A stretch of 64,000 nucleotides of DNA, taken from assembly GCA_003598065.1 (NCBI GenBank), contig QZKR01000010.1, forward strand, positions 26,747-90,746, written 5' to 3'. Positions 1 to 8,587 of this stretch are shown here, in pieces. The notes beneath the pieces were generated by a model. It was not told the origin of the DNA. It saw only the letters and a list, made by a program, of their open reading frames with translations, and did not search any database. Position numbers and translations under genes: made by a program. Every line of letters starts with the position of its first letter. Positions within the stretch are counted from its first letter, which is position 1. The DNA is from Myxococcales bacterium. Lineage in GTDB: Bacteria; Myxococcota_A; SURF-8.

Positions 1-2566
1 CGGGGATTCGCACGGTCACCTGCGTTCCATCGCTTGGCGACGCCTCGATGGTCAGTTCCCCCCCGACGTGCTTGAGACGTTCCCGGATGGCGAAAAGCCC
101 GAAGCCGCCCGAGTGTTCCATCGCCAGCGGTTGAAGCGGGTCGAACCCCTTGCCGTTGTCGCCGATCGTGATTCGCAGATATTGGTCTTCGGCGGCCAGA
201 GAGCCGAAGACGCGCGTGGCCTCGGCGTGTTTGCCGATGTTGATCAGCAGTTCGCGAAGGATGTGGAACAGCAGCACCTTCACGTCCTCTCCGATCGGAA
301 GTTCGGCCGACTGGACGTGGAAATCCGAATCCAGACGCAGGTCCCGGGACATTTTTTCCACCAGCCAGCGGACCGCGTCGGCGAAGCCCAGCGAATCCAG
401 TTCGGGCGGACTCAACTCGAAGGTCATGGCTCGGACCTCCTCCGCCGCGCGGCTGATTTGCGCCGCCGCCTCTTCCAGCCGTCGGTGCAGCGCGGGGAGA
501 TCCGTCTCCCCGGTCAGCTTCTTCAGACTGACGGCGAGCAGAGCCAGATTCTGGTTGACGCCGTCGTGCAGCAGCCTGGCGATTCGCCGCCGCTCGTGCT
601 CTTCGGCGAGAGTCAGTTTGGACGCCAAAAGGCGAAGTTGTTCCTGGTAGCGGTTGCGTTCCGCCTCGGCCCGGACTTGCGACGTGACGTCGCGGGCGAA
701 GACGGCCAGACCGGCGATGCGGTCTCCGCCGTCGAAGACGGGATAGACGTTGTTGTCGTAATAACGGCCCTCGCGCTGGTCGCGGAAATGAATCGGAGTT
801 TTTTCGGTCAGCACCTTCTCGATTTGCGCCCGCCGGCTCTTCGCGGCTTCCGGGGAAATCAACGAGTAGGCGTGGGCGTTTTGCAGTTCCTTGGGCGAAC
901 GCCCGAAGCCGGCCGCAAAGCGATTGTTGAAGGCCAGCAAAGTACCTTTCAGATCCATCAGGAACGCCACGTCGTGGGTGGCGTCCAGCAGTACGCGAAG
1001 CAGGTTTTCTTTGCGGGCGACTTCCTCCTCGGCGCGTTTTTTTTCGGTGGTGTCGCGGACGAAGACGGCGAGCGCCTCCACCTCCTCTCGGGGTCCGAGC
1101 ACGGGATAAGCGAAAACGTCATAATGGCGTCCTCCGTTCTCGTAAAGGAGTTGCGCCGGTTTTTTGGAAGCGATCACCTGCTTTGCGAGCTGTCGTCGCC
1201 GCTGGGAAGTTTCGGGAGACCGCAGATCGAAAAAATTTGCATTGTCGAGCGACTCGGAGGAGAGGCCCAGACTTTCGGCCAGCCACCGGTTGGCGATCAG
1301 CAGCGTTCCATCGGGTTTCATGAGGAAGGCGATGTCGGAGGTGGTGTTCATCAACAGCCTCAGCAAGCTCTCTTTGCGCGCAATCTCCGCCTCCGCCCGC
1401 TTGCGATCGGTTACGTCGCGGATCGTGACCAACTCCGCCGGCTTGCCTTCGAAAACAATGATGCTGCCGTTGATCTCGACGTCGATAATCTGCCCATCGG
1501 CGCGGACCATTCGCGTCTCCTGGATGCCCAGTTCCCTTTCCCCGTTCTCCACATGACGACGGTACAGTTCTTGAATCTTGGTGCGCTCCTCGGGGTGAAT
1601 GAAAGGGACAAAGGTTCTGCTCAACATCCGTTCAGGACTCGTGCCCAGCATTTCGCCCAGTCTGGGATTGGCGTAGTGGATGAACATATCCTGCATGATG
1701 CAGATGCCGTCGGACGCCAGTTCGACGAGATTGCGGTATTTTCCCTCGCTTTCGGCCAGTTCTTTCTCGGCGCGGCTCTGCTCGGTGATGTCGCGGATCA
1801 CGGTGAAACTGCCCTTGCACTGGCCTTCTTCGCCCATCCAGGGCGTCGCGGTGATCTGGATCAGACGCTGGCTGCCATCGGCGCGCCGGGCGGTGAGGAT
1901 GTAAGTACCGGGCTCGCCACGGCGGCGGCGCTCCATCTGGGCTTGAATAATGGGGATCTGGTCCTCGGAAAAAAAATCCGTAATCAATGCGCCTGGCATT
2001 TTTCCTATTGGAAATCCGAAAAACCACTCCATCATTGGGTTGGCGTACAAGACGGTTCCGTTTTCATCGACGATGCCAATTCCCTCGCCGGCGTTTTCAG
2101 TAACTTGCCGGTATCGTTCCTCGCTGGCCCGAAGCGCTTCTTCCGTCATTTGCAGCTTGTGGATGTCCGTGGCGATCACCAGCGCCCGCGGCGGCTGTTT
2201 TGGGGGCGACTTGAGAGGCTGAATGTTGGTCTGGTACCAGCGAGTTTCGCCGTGCAGAATGGCGGGCGCCTTCGCAACCAAAGCTTCGCCGGTTTCGATC
2301 GCCTGACGGATGGAATTCATTTGCCGCTCGGCGGTGGGCTGAGGAAAAAGGTCCCACATCGTCTTGCCGATGAACTGTTCGGCCTTGCCGCCCAACGCAT
2401 CGGCGGCGCGCCGATTCATGAAATGGAAAATCCCCTCGGAATCGACGATGGCGATGATGTCGTTGCTGCTCTCGACAATCAGACCATATATCTCTCCCCC
2501 GGCAAGATCCGTCAGACTGCCTCGGACGGGGGACTTTGGTGAAGTCTTGGTTGTGTTGCGCGCCAT
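1..2566 (-). CDS. Multi-PAS sensor histidine kinase, NarL/HisKA_3 type (3' end cut by window edge)
   Basis: Translating the minus strand from the ATG at 2566 gives an open frame of about 855 residues that runs off the left edge. I read five consecutive PAS modules (about residues 22-140, 150-270, 275-395, 400-520 and 525-640). A HisKA_3 dimerisation helix follows with the phospho-acceptor His in RRIARLLHDGVNQ, then a HATPase_c domain with N-box RELLINIGKHA and G-boxes DNGKGFDP and GGFGLFAIRERL. Only the last few residues are missing. There is no membrane segment, so this is a cytoplasmic sensor kinase expected to phosphorylate a LuxR/FixJ-type response regulator lying outside the window. PAS4 and PAS5 look like a recent duplication. 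A GGAG lies 10 bases before the chosen ATG; another ATG at 2591 is in a different frame. The long + strand frame over the same DNA is a GC-bias shadow. Confidence 0.9.
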   Translation of the reverse strand, partial: MARNTTKTSPKSPVRGSLTDLAGGEIYGLIVESSNDIIAIVDSEGIFHFMNRRAADALGGKAEQFIGKTMWDLFPQPTAERQMNSIRQAIETGEALVAKAPAILHGETRWYQTNIQPLKSPPKQPPRALVIATDIHKLQMTEEALRASEERYRQVTENAGEGIGIVDENGTVLYANPMMEWFFGFPIGKMPGALITDFFSEDQIPIIQAQMERRRRGEPGTYILTARRADGSQRLIQITATPWMGEEGQCKGSFTVIRDITEQSRAEKELAESEGKYRNLVELASDGICIMQDMFIHYANPRLGEMLGTSPERMLSRTFVPFIHPEERTKIQELYRRHVENGERELGIQETRMVRADGQIIDVEINGSIIVFEGKPAELVTIRDVTDRKRAEAEIARKESLLRLLMNTTSDIAFLMKPDGTLLIANRWLAESLGLSSESLDNANFFDLRSPETSQRRRQLAKQVIASKKPAQLLYENGGRHYDVFAYPVLGPREEVEALAVFVRDTTEKKRAEEEVARKENLLRVLLDATHDVAFLMDLKGTLLAFNNRFAAGFGRSPKELQNAHAYSLISPEAAKSRRAQIEKVLTEKTPIHFRDQREGRYYDNNVYPVFDGGDRIAGLAVFARDVTSQVRAEAERNRYQEQLRLLASKLTLAEEHERRRIARLLHDGVNQNLALLAVSLKKLTGETDLPALHRRLEEAAAQISRAAEEVRAMTFELSPPELDSLGFADAVRWLVEKMSRDLRLDSDFHVQSAELPIGEDVKVLLFHILRELLINIGKHAEATRVFGSLAAEDQYLRITIGDNGKGFDPLQPLAMEHSGGFGLFAIRERLKHVGGELTIEASPSDGTQVTVRIP

Positions 2567-2617
2567 CCTGTTGCTGCTCCATTCCCGGCAATGAGGTTCT
2601 GGAGGAGTCGGTTTGTT

Positions 2618-2633
2618 TGGCGACCGGTCGCCA
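2618..2633. promoter_or_regulatory. 16-bp perfect palindrome, candidate operator
   Basis: TGGCGACCGGTCGCCA is a perfect inverted repeat. It sits just downstream of the predicted -10 of the kinase promoter, close to where transcription would start, which is typical of a repressor or autoregulator site. The bound protein is unknown. Confidence 0.45.
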
Positions 2634-2647
2634 TAACGTTTTGCTAA

Positions 2648-2677
2648 CCTATAGCATCGGCCTGGAAGCTCGCGCAA
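2648..2677 (-). promoter_or_regulatory. Putative sigma-70 promoter of the histidine kinase gene
   Basis: On the minus strand, TTGCGC (2677-2672) and TATAGG (2653-2648) are separated by 18 bases, and a TG one base before the -10 makes it an extended -10. It lies about 85 bases upstream of the kinase start. Seen by eye only. Confidence 0.4.
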
Positions 2678-2972
2678 CTTGGGATTGATCGGATGGCGAC
2701 GATGAAGCGCAAGCCGGCTGGCGAGAAAAAGAGTCGGCCCATCGGTCATCGCGGGCTGAGAAGCGAGCGGATTTCTGCAACGAATCTTAATTTGGAACGA
2801 ATTCTAAACAGCTGAAGGCCTGCCGCCTGCCGACGACGTCTGTGGCAGTTCTAATAACTTGTAAGCATTACGGAAACAGTGATTTCTATTGCATAATAAG
2901 GATGGAAATGATAGGGTCCCAAACGGCGAGGACCGGAGACCATCGCCAACCGCGAGGCGGGAAGGAGCAGGT

Positions 2973-3950
2973 GTGCACACCATAGCCGAAGCCACCATAC
3001 AGGAAATCCTCTCCCTGGATGACAATGAGGCGAGCCGCCTGCTTTTCGGTCAACAGAACGAGAATCTCAAACTGCTGGAAAAACAACTGGGTATCTCAAT
3101 TCACAATCGGGGCGGGGAGGTGATCCTGCGCGGCCGGCTGGACGACGTGAAGCTAGGGTTGGGCCTCCTGAACCAGCTTTACCGCCTTGCCGAAGCGAAG
3201 CATGACCTTCGCCCGGCCGACGTCTCCAGCGCCGTCCAGATCCTCAAACGCGATCCGCAGGCCGACGTGGTGGCGCTTTTCTCCGACAAAGCCATTTTCG
3301 CCAACCATACGCGCCACGTTTCGCCGCGCAGCCTGGCGCAGAAGCAGTATGTCGAAGCCATTCGATCCAACGATCTTATTTTCGCGGTCGGTCCCGCCGG
3401 TACGGGGAAGACCTACCTTGCCGTGGCGATGGGCGTGGCGGCGTTGATGCGAAAAGAAGTGAAGCGGATCATCCTCACCCGTCCGGCGGTGGAGGCGGGC
3501 GAGAAACTCGGTTTTCTGCCCGGCGACATCATCGAAAAGGTGAACCCTTATCTCAGACCTTTATATGATGCCCTTTACGATATGGTGGACATGGAGAAGG
3601 CGCAGAACTGGATGCAGAGCGGGATCGTTGAAGTGGCGCCGATCGCCTTCATGCGCGGCCGGACGCTCAACGACAGCTTCATCATCCTTGACGAGGCGCA
3701 AAACACCACGCCCGAGCAAATGAAAATGTTTCTGACGCGCATGGGCTTCGGCTCCAAGGCGGTCGTGACCGGCGACATCACCCAGGTGGATCTGCCCAAC
3801 GGCGTCACCTCCGGCCTCATCCATGCGGTGAAGCTGCTGGAGAACGTCGAGGGGATCGCCGTCAGTCGTTTCACCCACGTCGATGTCGTGCGCCATCCGA
3901 TCGTGCAGCTCATCATCCAGGCTTACGACGCCAGAGAGAGCGGGCGATGA
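2973..3950 (+). CDS. phoH: PhoH family ATPase
   Basis: 325 residues. A PhoH-type P-loop NTPase: Walker A GPAGTGKTY, Walker B FIILDEAQN, and the family's RPAVEAGEKLGFLPG segment. The N-terminal region (SRLLFGQQNENLKLLE) matches the usual PhoH leader that precedes a KH-like segment. I chose the GTG at 2973 because GAAGGAG (2961-2967) lies five bases upstream; a longer TTG start at 2889 lacks a site. It is the first gene of phoH-pgpH-ybeY-lnt and overlaps the next gene by four bases (ATGA), so translation is probably coupled. PhoH proteins are linked to RNA metabolism and usually neighbour ybeY, as here. Confidence 0.93.
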   Translation: MHTIAEATIQEILSLDDNEASRLLFGQQNENLKLLEKQLGISIHNRGGEVILRGRLDDVKLGLGLLNQLYRLAEAKHDLRPADVSSAVQILKRDPQADVVALFSDKAIFANHTRHVSPRSLAQKQYVEAIRSNDLIFAVGPAGTGKTYLAVAMGVAALMRKEVKRIILTRPAVEAGEKLGFLPGDIIEKVNPYLRPLYDALYDMVDMEKAQNWMQSGIVEVAPIAFMRGRTLNDSFIILDEAQNTTPEQMKMFLTRMGFGSKAVVTGDITQVDLPNGVTSGLIHAVKLLENVEGIAVSRFTHVDVVRHPIVQLIIQAYDARESGR

Positions 3951-6598
3951 CCAAGGAACCGGTCCAGGGATCCCCGACGCCCACCCCCGCGCCGTCGCCG
4001 ATGTCCGGCGGCCAGCCGCCGCCGCCTTTCTGGCGTGAGTGGCTGAAATCCGCGCGGAGTGTTTTTTCCTGGGACCGTCTGGATACGTGGCGATTCCGGA
4101 TCATCCTTTTGATCGCGCTCGTGCTGGCCATCGGCTTTTTCCTCACGCCGGGTCTGACCTCCGAGACGGTGCTTTACGACGAAAGCTGGCTCGACCAGAT
4201 CTCCACCGCCGACATCCGTTCGCCCGGCGATTTCGCCATCGAAGATCACGCCGCCACGGAGTCGAAACGCAGCGACGCCGAGCGGGCCATCATTCCCCTT
4301 TACGATTACCACTCCAATCTGGGCGAAGAGATCAACGTCCGCATCGATAAAGCGTTCCGCCAGGCGCAACAGATCCTGTATGATTTCATCGTCGTCAATC
4401 TCATCCTGCCGCGCGAAGAGGAAGCGGCGCGCAAGGCGGCTCGCAAGGGGGGCTTCAGGCCGCCGGAGGCGGGGGGAGAGGCCGACAAGATGGCCGACAC
4501 CGCCGACGACCGTCAGGTGCAGCGCCTGCGACACGTCCAGGACAACATCGAATCTTATTTCGCCGAGATAGCCAAGAGCCCCGAACTTTCCGAACGGTTC
4601 AAAGCCGTCATCCTCGAAGCGCGGCTGGAGTTCAACAAGGCGATCCAGGCCGTCGTTCCCGAGGAGGATTACCTTCAACTCTTCCAGAGCTATTTTTCCA
4701 ACGAATTGCTGGACGCCTTGCAGCGCACCGTCGCCGACGTCATGTCGCGCAAGATCATCAGCGACAAGGAACTGATGGAGAAATCCGACGCCGGCGCCGT
4801 GACGATCCGCATGATCGGCGCCGGGGGCAATCCTCCGCCCGAGTTCATCCAGCGCGACACGAGCGGCGTTCTCGATTTCAAGGAAGTCAATCAGTCGCTC
4901 TGGCGGTTTACCAACATTCTCTCCAATCTCGGCAAGCGCCAGCGCGAACTCCTGCAACGGCTGGCGGGGAAACTCGTCCAGCCGAACCTCGTCTACAACC
5001 GCGCCTTGACCATGGAGCGGCGCTCGAAAGTGCGCGACCGCGTAAAGACGATGGTCATCCCGGTCAAGAAGGGCGAGATGATCATTCGCGACGGCGAACG
5101 CTTCGAGCAGCGTCACCTGACGATCCTCAACGGCATCCAGCGCGAACTGCTGTCCACCAACCCGCTGCTGGTGATGCTCGGCTACGCGAGTTTCTTCCTC
5201 GTGCTGATCTCCAGCCTCAGTTACTTCGCCTGGCGCAACGTGCGCAAGTTCGACCCGGCCATCAAGGATTACGTGATGATGGCCTCGCTCCTGGTCGCCT
5301 TCATCCTCTTCGTCCGAGCGGTGGCCGTGGTGGCGGGCGCCCTGGACGCCGCGCTGCCGGACGTGAGCGCCGAGATTTACTATCTGGCCATTCCCGTTGC
5401 GGTCGGCGCGGCGCTGGTGCGCATCGTGCTCAACTCCGAGACGGCCTCCATCTTTTCCATCGTCGTGGCCGTGCTCTTCGGAATGCTGGCGTCGCAACCG
5501 TTCTTCATGTCCGCGTATGCGCTGATCTTGAGTTTTCTCGCCGCCGACGCCGTGGGTCAGTGCCGCTCGCGCGGCCTGCTGTTCATGGCCGGCATGCGCG
5601 TGTCGCTGGTCGGCATGCTGCTGGTGGTTTTCTACTACCTCTATACCAGCAGCCCGCTGAACATGAACTTCCTCTACGCCCTGTCGGCCGCCGGCGCGTC
5701 GGGCGTCGCCACGGGCATCATCCTTACGGGACTGACGCCGATCGCCGAGTTTCTTTTCGACTACACCACCGACATCAAACTTCTGGAACTCGCCAACCTG
5801 AACCATCCGCTGCTCAAACGACTGATCGTACAGGCCCCGGGCACCTATCATCATTGCATCATCGTCGGTTCGCTGGTGGAATCGGCGGCGGAATACACCC
5901 ACGCCAACCCGCTCTTGGCGCGCGTGGCGGCGTATTATCACGACATCGGCAAGATCAAGACGCCGCAGTATTTCGGGGAGAACCAGCCCGAAGGACAGAA
6001 TCCCCACGATTCCCTCAGCCCCAACATGAGCGGTTTGATTTTGCAGTCGCACGTCAAAGAGGGCGTGGAACTTTCGCGCCAATTCAAACTCGGCCCGAAG
6101 ATCACGGCGATCATCGCCCAGCATCACGGCACGAGCCTGATGCGTTACTTCTACCACAAGGCGAAGGAGCATCCCGACCCGGCCAAGGCGGCGGCGGAAG
6201 AGAAGGATTTCCGTTACGGCGGTCCCAAGCCCCAGACGCGCGAGGCCGGGCTGGTGATGCTCGCCGACTCCGTCGAGGCGGCGGCCCGCTCTCTGGACGA
6301 TCCCACGCCGGAGCGCATTCAATGGCTCGTGCAGAGGATCATCAACGCCATTTTCAAGGACGAACAGCTCAACGAATGCGAGTTGACGCTCAAGGATTTG
6401 CACCATATCGCCCGCGCCTTTACGCAAACCCTTGTCGGCATCTATCACCACCGGCCCAAGTATCCCGGCAGCGAGCGCGCCCAGGAGAAAGCCGCCAATG
6501 GACGTGCAGGTGCTCAATCGACAAAGAAAACGGCCTATCCCTATACGGATCTGGAAGACGAAGACGACAAGGATCTTCGGCGTCTTGGCATGCACTGA
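3947..6598 (+). CDS. pgpH: 7TMR-HD family phosphohydrolase (PgpH/YqfF-like)
   Basis: 883 residues. Order: short proline-rich N-terminus; first membrane helix near residue 45-65 (IILLIALVLAIGFFLTPG); a large extracytoplasmic 7TMR-HDED-type region to about 400; a multi-helix 7TM block at about 405-600; then a cytoplasmic HD domain. The HD domain shows the metal ligands in YHHCIIVGSLVE, YYHDIGKIKTP and IIAQHHGTSLM. In Listeria and Bacillus, PgpH homologues hydrolyse cyclic di-AMP to pApA; this activity is inferred here from architecture. Starts inside phoH and overlaps ybeY by about 100 bases. The last about 45 residues are low-complexity and acidic, perhaps an extension tolerated by the overlap. 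Confidence 0.92.
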   Translation: MTKEPVQGSPTPTPAPSPMSGGQPPPPFWREWLKSARSVFSWDRLDTWRFRIILLIALVLAIGFFLTPGLTSETVLYDESWLDQISTADIRSPGDFAIEDHAATESKRSDAERAIIPLYDYHSNLGEEINVRIDKAFRQAQQILYDFIVVNLILPREEEAARKAARKGGFRPPEAGGEADKMADTADDRQVQRLRHVQDNIESYFAEIAKSPELSERFKAVILEARLEFNKAIQAVVPEEDYLQLFQSYFSNELLDALQRTVADVMSRKIISDKELMEKSDAGAVTIRMIGAGGNPPPEFIQRDTSGVLDFKEVNQSLWRFTNILSNLGKRQRELLQRLAGKLVQPNLVYNRALTMERRSKVRDRVKTMVIPVKKGEMIIRDGERFEQRHLTILNGIQRELLSTNPLLVMLGYASFFLVLISSLSYFAWRNVRKFDPAIKDYVMMASLLVAFILFVRAVAVVAGALDAALPDVSAEIYYLAIPVAVGAALVRIVLNSETASIFSIVVAVLFGMLASQPFFMSAYALILSFLAADAVGQCRSRGLLFMAGMRVSLVGMLLVVFYYLYTSSPLNMNFLYALSAAGASGVATGIILTGLTPIAEFLFDYTTDIKLLELANLNHPLLKRLIVQAPGTYHHCIIVGSLVESAAEYTHANPLLARVAAYYHDIGKIKTPQYFGENQPEGQNPHDSLSPNMSGLILQSHVKEGVELSRQFKLGPKITAIIAQHHGTSLMRYFYHKAKEHPDPAKAAAEEKDFRYGGPKPQTREAGLVMLADSVEAAARSLDDPTPERIQWLVQRIINAIFKDEQLNECELTLKDLHHIARAFTQTLVGIYHHRPKYPGSERAQEKAANGRAGAQSTKKTAYPYTDLEDEDDKDLRRLGMH

Positions 6599-6935
6599 GA
6601 ACGAGGTGGGGGTGGTGTTCGTCTCCGACCGGGCGATTCGCCGGCTGAACCGCGACTGGCGCGGGATCGACAAGCCGACCGACGTCTTAAGCTTCGCCAT
6701 GCGGGAAGGGGAGGGGCCGGCGGGCGGCTCGCCCAGCTTAGGCGACGTCGTGATCTCCGTCGATACGGCGGCGCGCCAGGCGGCCGAGCTGGGGCATTCG
6801 TTCGATGAGGAAGTCGAACGGCTGCTGGTCCACGGCCTGCTGCACCTGTTCGGCTACGATCATCGGGAAGCGGCGGAGCGGCGGCGCATGCAGGCGATGG
6901 AGCGCAGGCTGCTGAGAGTCATTCGCCAGGAGTAA
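6498..6935 (+). CDS. ybeY: Endoribonuclease YbeY (rRNA maturation factor)
   Basis: 145 residues, normal for the family. The zinc-binding signature HGLLHLFGYDH (H-x3-H-x5-H) is intact, as is the KPTDVLSFAM motif. YbeY is a metal-dependent single-strand RNase for 16S rRNA maturation and ribosome quality control. Start: ATG at 6498 with AGGAGA at 6483-6488. The first third is read in a different frame from the end of the pgpH gene, an overlap of about 100 bases. It sits directly behind phoH-pgpH, a common bacterial arrangement, and three bases before lnt. Confidence 0.95.
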   Translation: MDVQVLNRQRKRPIPIRIWKTKTTRIFGVLACTENEVGVVFVSDRAIRRLNRDWRGIDKPTDVLSFAMREGEGPAGGSPSLGDVVISVDTAARQAAELGHSFDEEVERLLVHGLLHLFGYDHREAAERRRMQAMERRLLRVIRQE

Positions 6936-6938
6936 TCG

Positions 6939-8561
6939 TTGATCGGACGGTTTTTCACCACCCTCGGGCTGCTGACGCTCGCCGGCGTGCTCTTGTCCCT
7001 TGCCCATCCCTCGGCGCTGCCCGGCATCACCACCACGGACAACTACATCCTCAATACCGGCTGGCAGGAGATTTTCGCCTGGGTCGGTCTCGTGCCGCTC
7101 TTCTTCGCCCTGCGGGATTCGCGCGGTTGGCGGCTCTTCTTGTGGGGATTTTACTTCAGCACCGTCTATTTCGGCCTGTCGCTGGCCTGGCTCAACATCG
7201 CCATGGCCGTATACGGCCACCTGCCGATATGGCTGTCGCTGATCGTCTACGGTTTGCTGATGGGCTACATGGGCCTGATGTGGGGTTCGTGGATCTTCTG
7301 GTCGTTCTATATCCACCGCCGTCTGCGCGTCTCCTTGCCGTTCGCCTTCGCCGTCTGCTACGCGCCGATCGAATTGACGCGCAACTATCTTCTCTATTTC
7401 GGCTTTCCCTGGCAGAACCTGGCCTACAGCCAGTACCTCAACCTGCCCCTGTTGCAGACGGCGGCAATCTGGGGCATTCACGGCATCGCCTTCATGATCG
7501 TGCTCGCCAACGGCATTTTCTACGAACTCTGGCGCTGGCGGAAAAGCCGAGGCGCGCATCCTTTCCCGCGTGCGGCGGTGGTGACGCTCGTCGCCCTGCT
7601 GGGCTTTTCCTACGCCTACGGCGTTTACCGGCTGTCGGCCAACGAGCGGCTGGAAGCGGCCGCGCCTAAATTCAAGGCGGCGATGGTCCAGGGCAACATC
7701 GATCAGACGATGAAAAACCAGTCCGCCGCCTACGCGCCGCACATCCTTAAAGTGTACCAGGGCCTTTCCCTGCAAGCGCCGGAGGACGTGGAACTCGTCA
7801 TCTGGCCGGAAGCATCGTTTCCCTACGGCATCCGGGACGACATCGCCTCCCTGGCGCGGGTGATGGGATCGGCCTGGCCGTCGCGCGCCCCCTGGCACAT
7901 GCTGATCGGCATCTCCAGCTACCTCAACGTCGGCAGGCAGCGCCACTACTACAACACCGGATTCCTTTTCGACCCGGAGATGAACGTTTTGGGCAAGTCC
8001 GCCAAAAGCCACCTTGTGCCCTTCGGCGAATTCGTGCCTTTCGGCGATTTCTTCGGCATCGACGAAATCACGCCCTTCGCCGGTTCGTTCAAACCGGGCC
8101 AGCTTGGCAAGGGACTGAGCTTCGACGGCTATCGCTTCGGCGTGCTGATCTGCTACGAGGGGATCTTCCCGGAGATCACCCGCGAGTACGTCGAGATGGG
8201 AATGGAGTTCCTCGTCAACATCACCAACGACGCTTGGTACGGCGTCTCCGCCGCGCCATACCAGCACCTGGCGTTCTACGCCTTCCGCACGGTGGAGGCG
8301 CGCAAGGCGCTGCTGCGCACGGCCAACACGGGCTTCACGGGCGCCATCGATACTTCGGGGCGGATCGTTCAGAACTCGAAGCTCTTCACCCGGACCCTGT
8401 CGATCGCCAGCGTCCCCAGGTTGACGGAAAAGACGCTCTACGCGCGCACCGGCGACGTCTTCGCCTGGGCCTGCCTCGCGGCGATGCTTTTCTGGATGGT
8501 CAAGGGAATCGTTCCGCAGCGCGCGCCTCTTCCCGCCGCGAAAAAACACCGCAAGCGCTGA
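6939..8561 (+). CDS. lnt: Apolipoprotein N-acyltransferase
   Basis: 540 residues. An N-terminal block of about six to seven membrane helices (to about residue 240) is followed by a periplasmic carbon-nitrogen hydrolase domain. Catalytic residues are visible: Glu in IWPEASFP, Lys in GKSAKSHLVPFGEF and Cys in LICYEGIFPE. A final helix anchors the C-terminus. It adds the third acyl chain to the N-terminal Cys of lipoproteins, fitting the many lipoproteins in this window. Starts with TTG at 6939, supported by CAGGAG at 6927-6932. Last gene of the phoH operon, convergent with the RND gene 26 bases away. Confidence 0.96.
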   Translation: MIGRFFTTLGLLTLAGVLLSLAHPSALPGITTTDNYILNTGWQEIFAWVGLVPLFFALRDSRGWRLFLWGFYFSTVYFGLSLAWLNIAMAVYGHLPIWLSLIVYGLLMGYMGLMWGSWIFWSFYIHRRLRVSLPFAFAVCYAPIELTRNYLLYFGFPWQNLAYSQYLNLPLLQTAAIWGIHGIAFMIVLANGIFYELWRWRKSRGAHPFPRAAVVTLVALLGFSYAYGVYRLSANERLEAAAPKFKAAMVQGNIDQTMKNQSAAYAPHILKVYQGLSLQAPEDVELVIWPEASFPYGIRDDIASLARVMGSAWPSRAPWHMLIGISSYLNVGRQRHYYNTGFLFDPEMNVLGKSAKSHLVPFGEFVPFGDFFGIDEITPFAGSFKPGQLGKGLSFDGYRFGVLICYEGIFPEITREYVEMGMEFLVNITNDAWYGVSAAPYQHLAFYAFRTVEARKALLRTANTGFTGAIDTSGRIVQNSKLFTRTLSIASVPRLTEKTLYARTGDVFAWACLAAMLFWMVKGIVPQRAPLPAAKKHRKR

Positions 8562-8587
8562 ATCGCGATCAACGCACGGCATGGCTC

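Larger units (their letters stand above)
2567..2972. other. Divergent intergenic region between the histidine kinase and phoH
   Basis: About 400 bases. It contains the palindrome and the minus-strand promoter listed separately. A 40-codon plus-strand frame (2693-2815, basic) has no convincing ribosome site and is not called. The phoH promoter is not obvious, though the AT-rich stretch at about 2865-2900 is the likeliest place. Confidence 0.5.

Noticed and set aside
68..2542. Plus-strand open frame of 824 codons
   Set aside because: The minus strand reads as a complete PAS/HisKA_3/HATPase kinase; the plus frame is its shadow.
2693..2815. 40-codon basic ORF upstream of phoH
   Set aside because: No convincing ribosome site or family resemblance.
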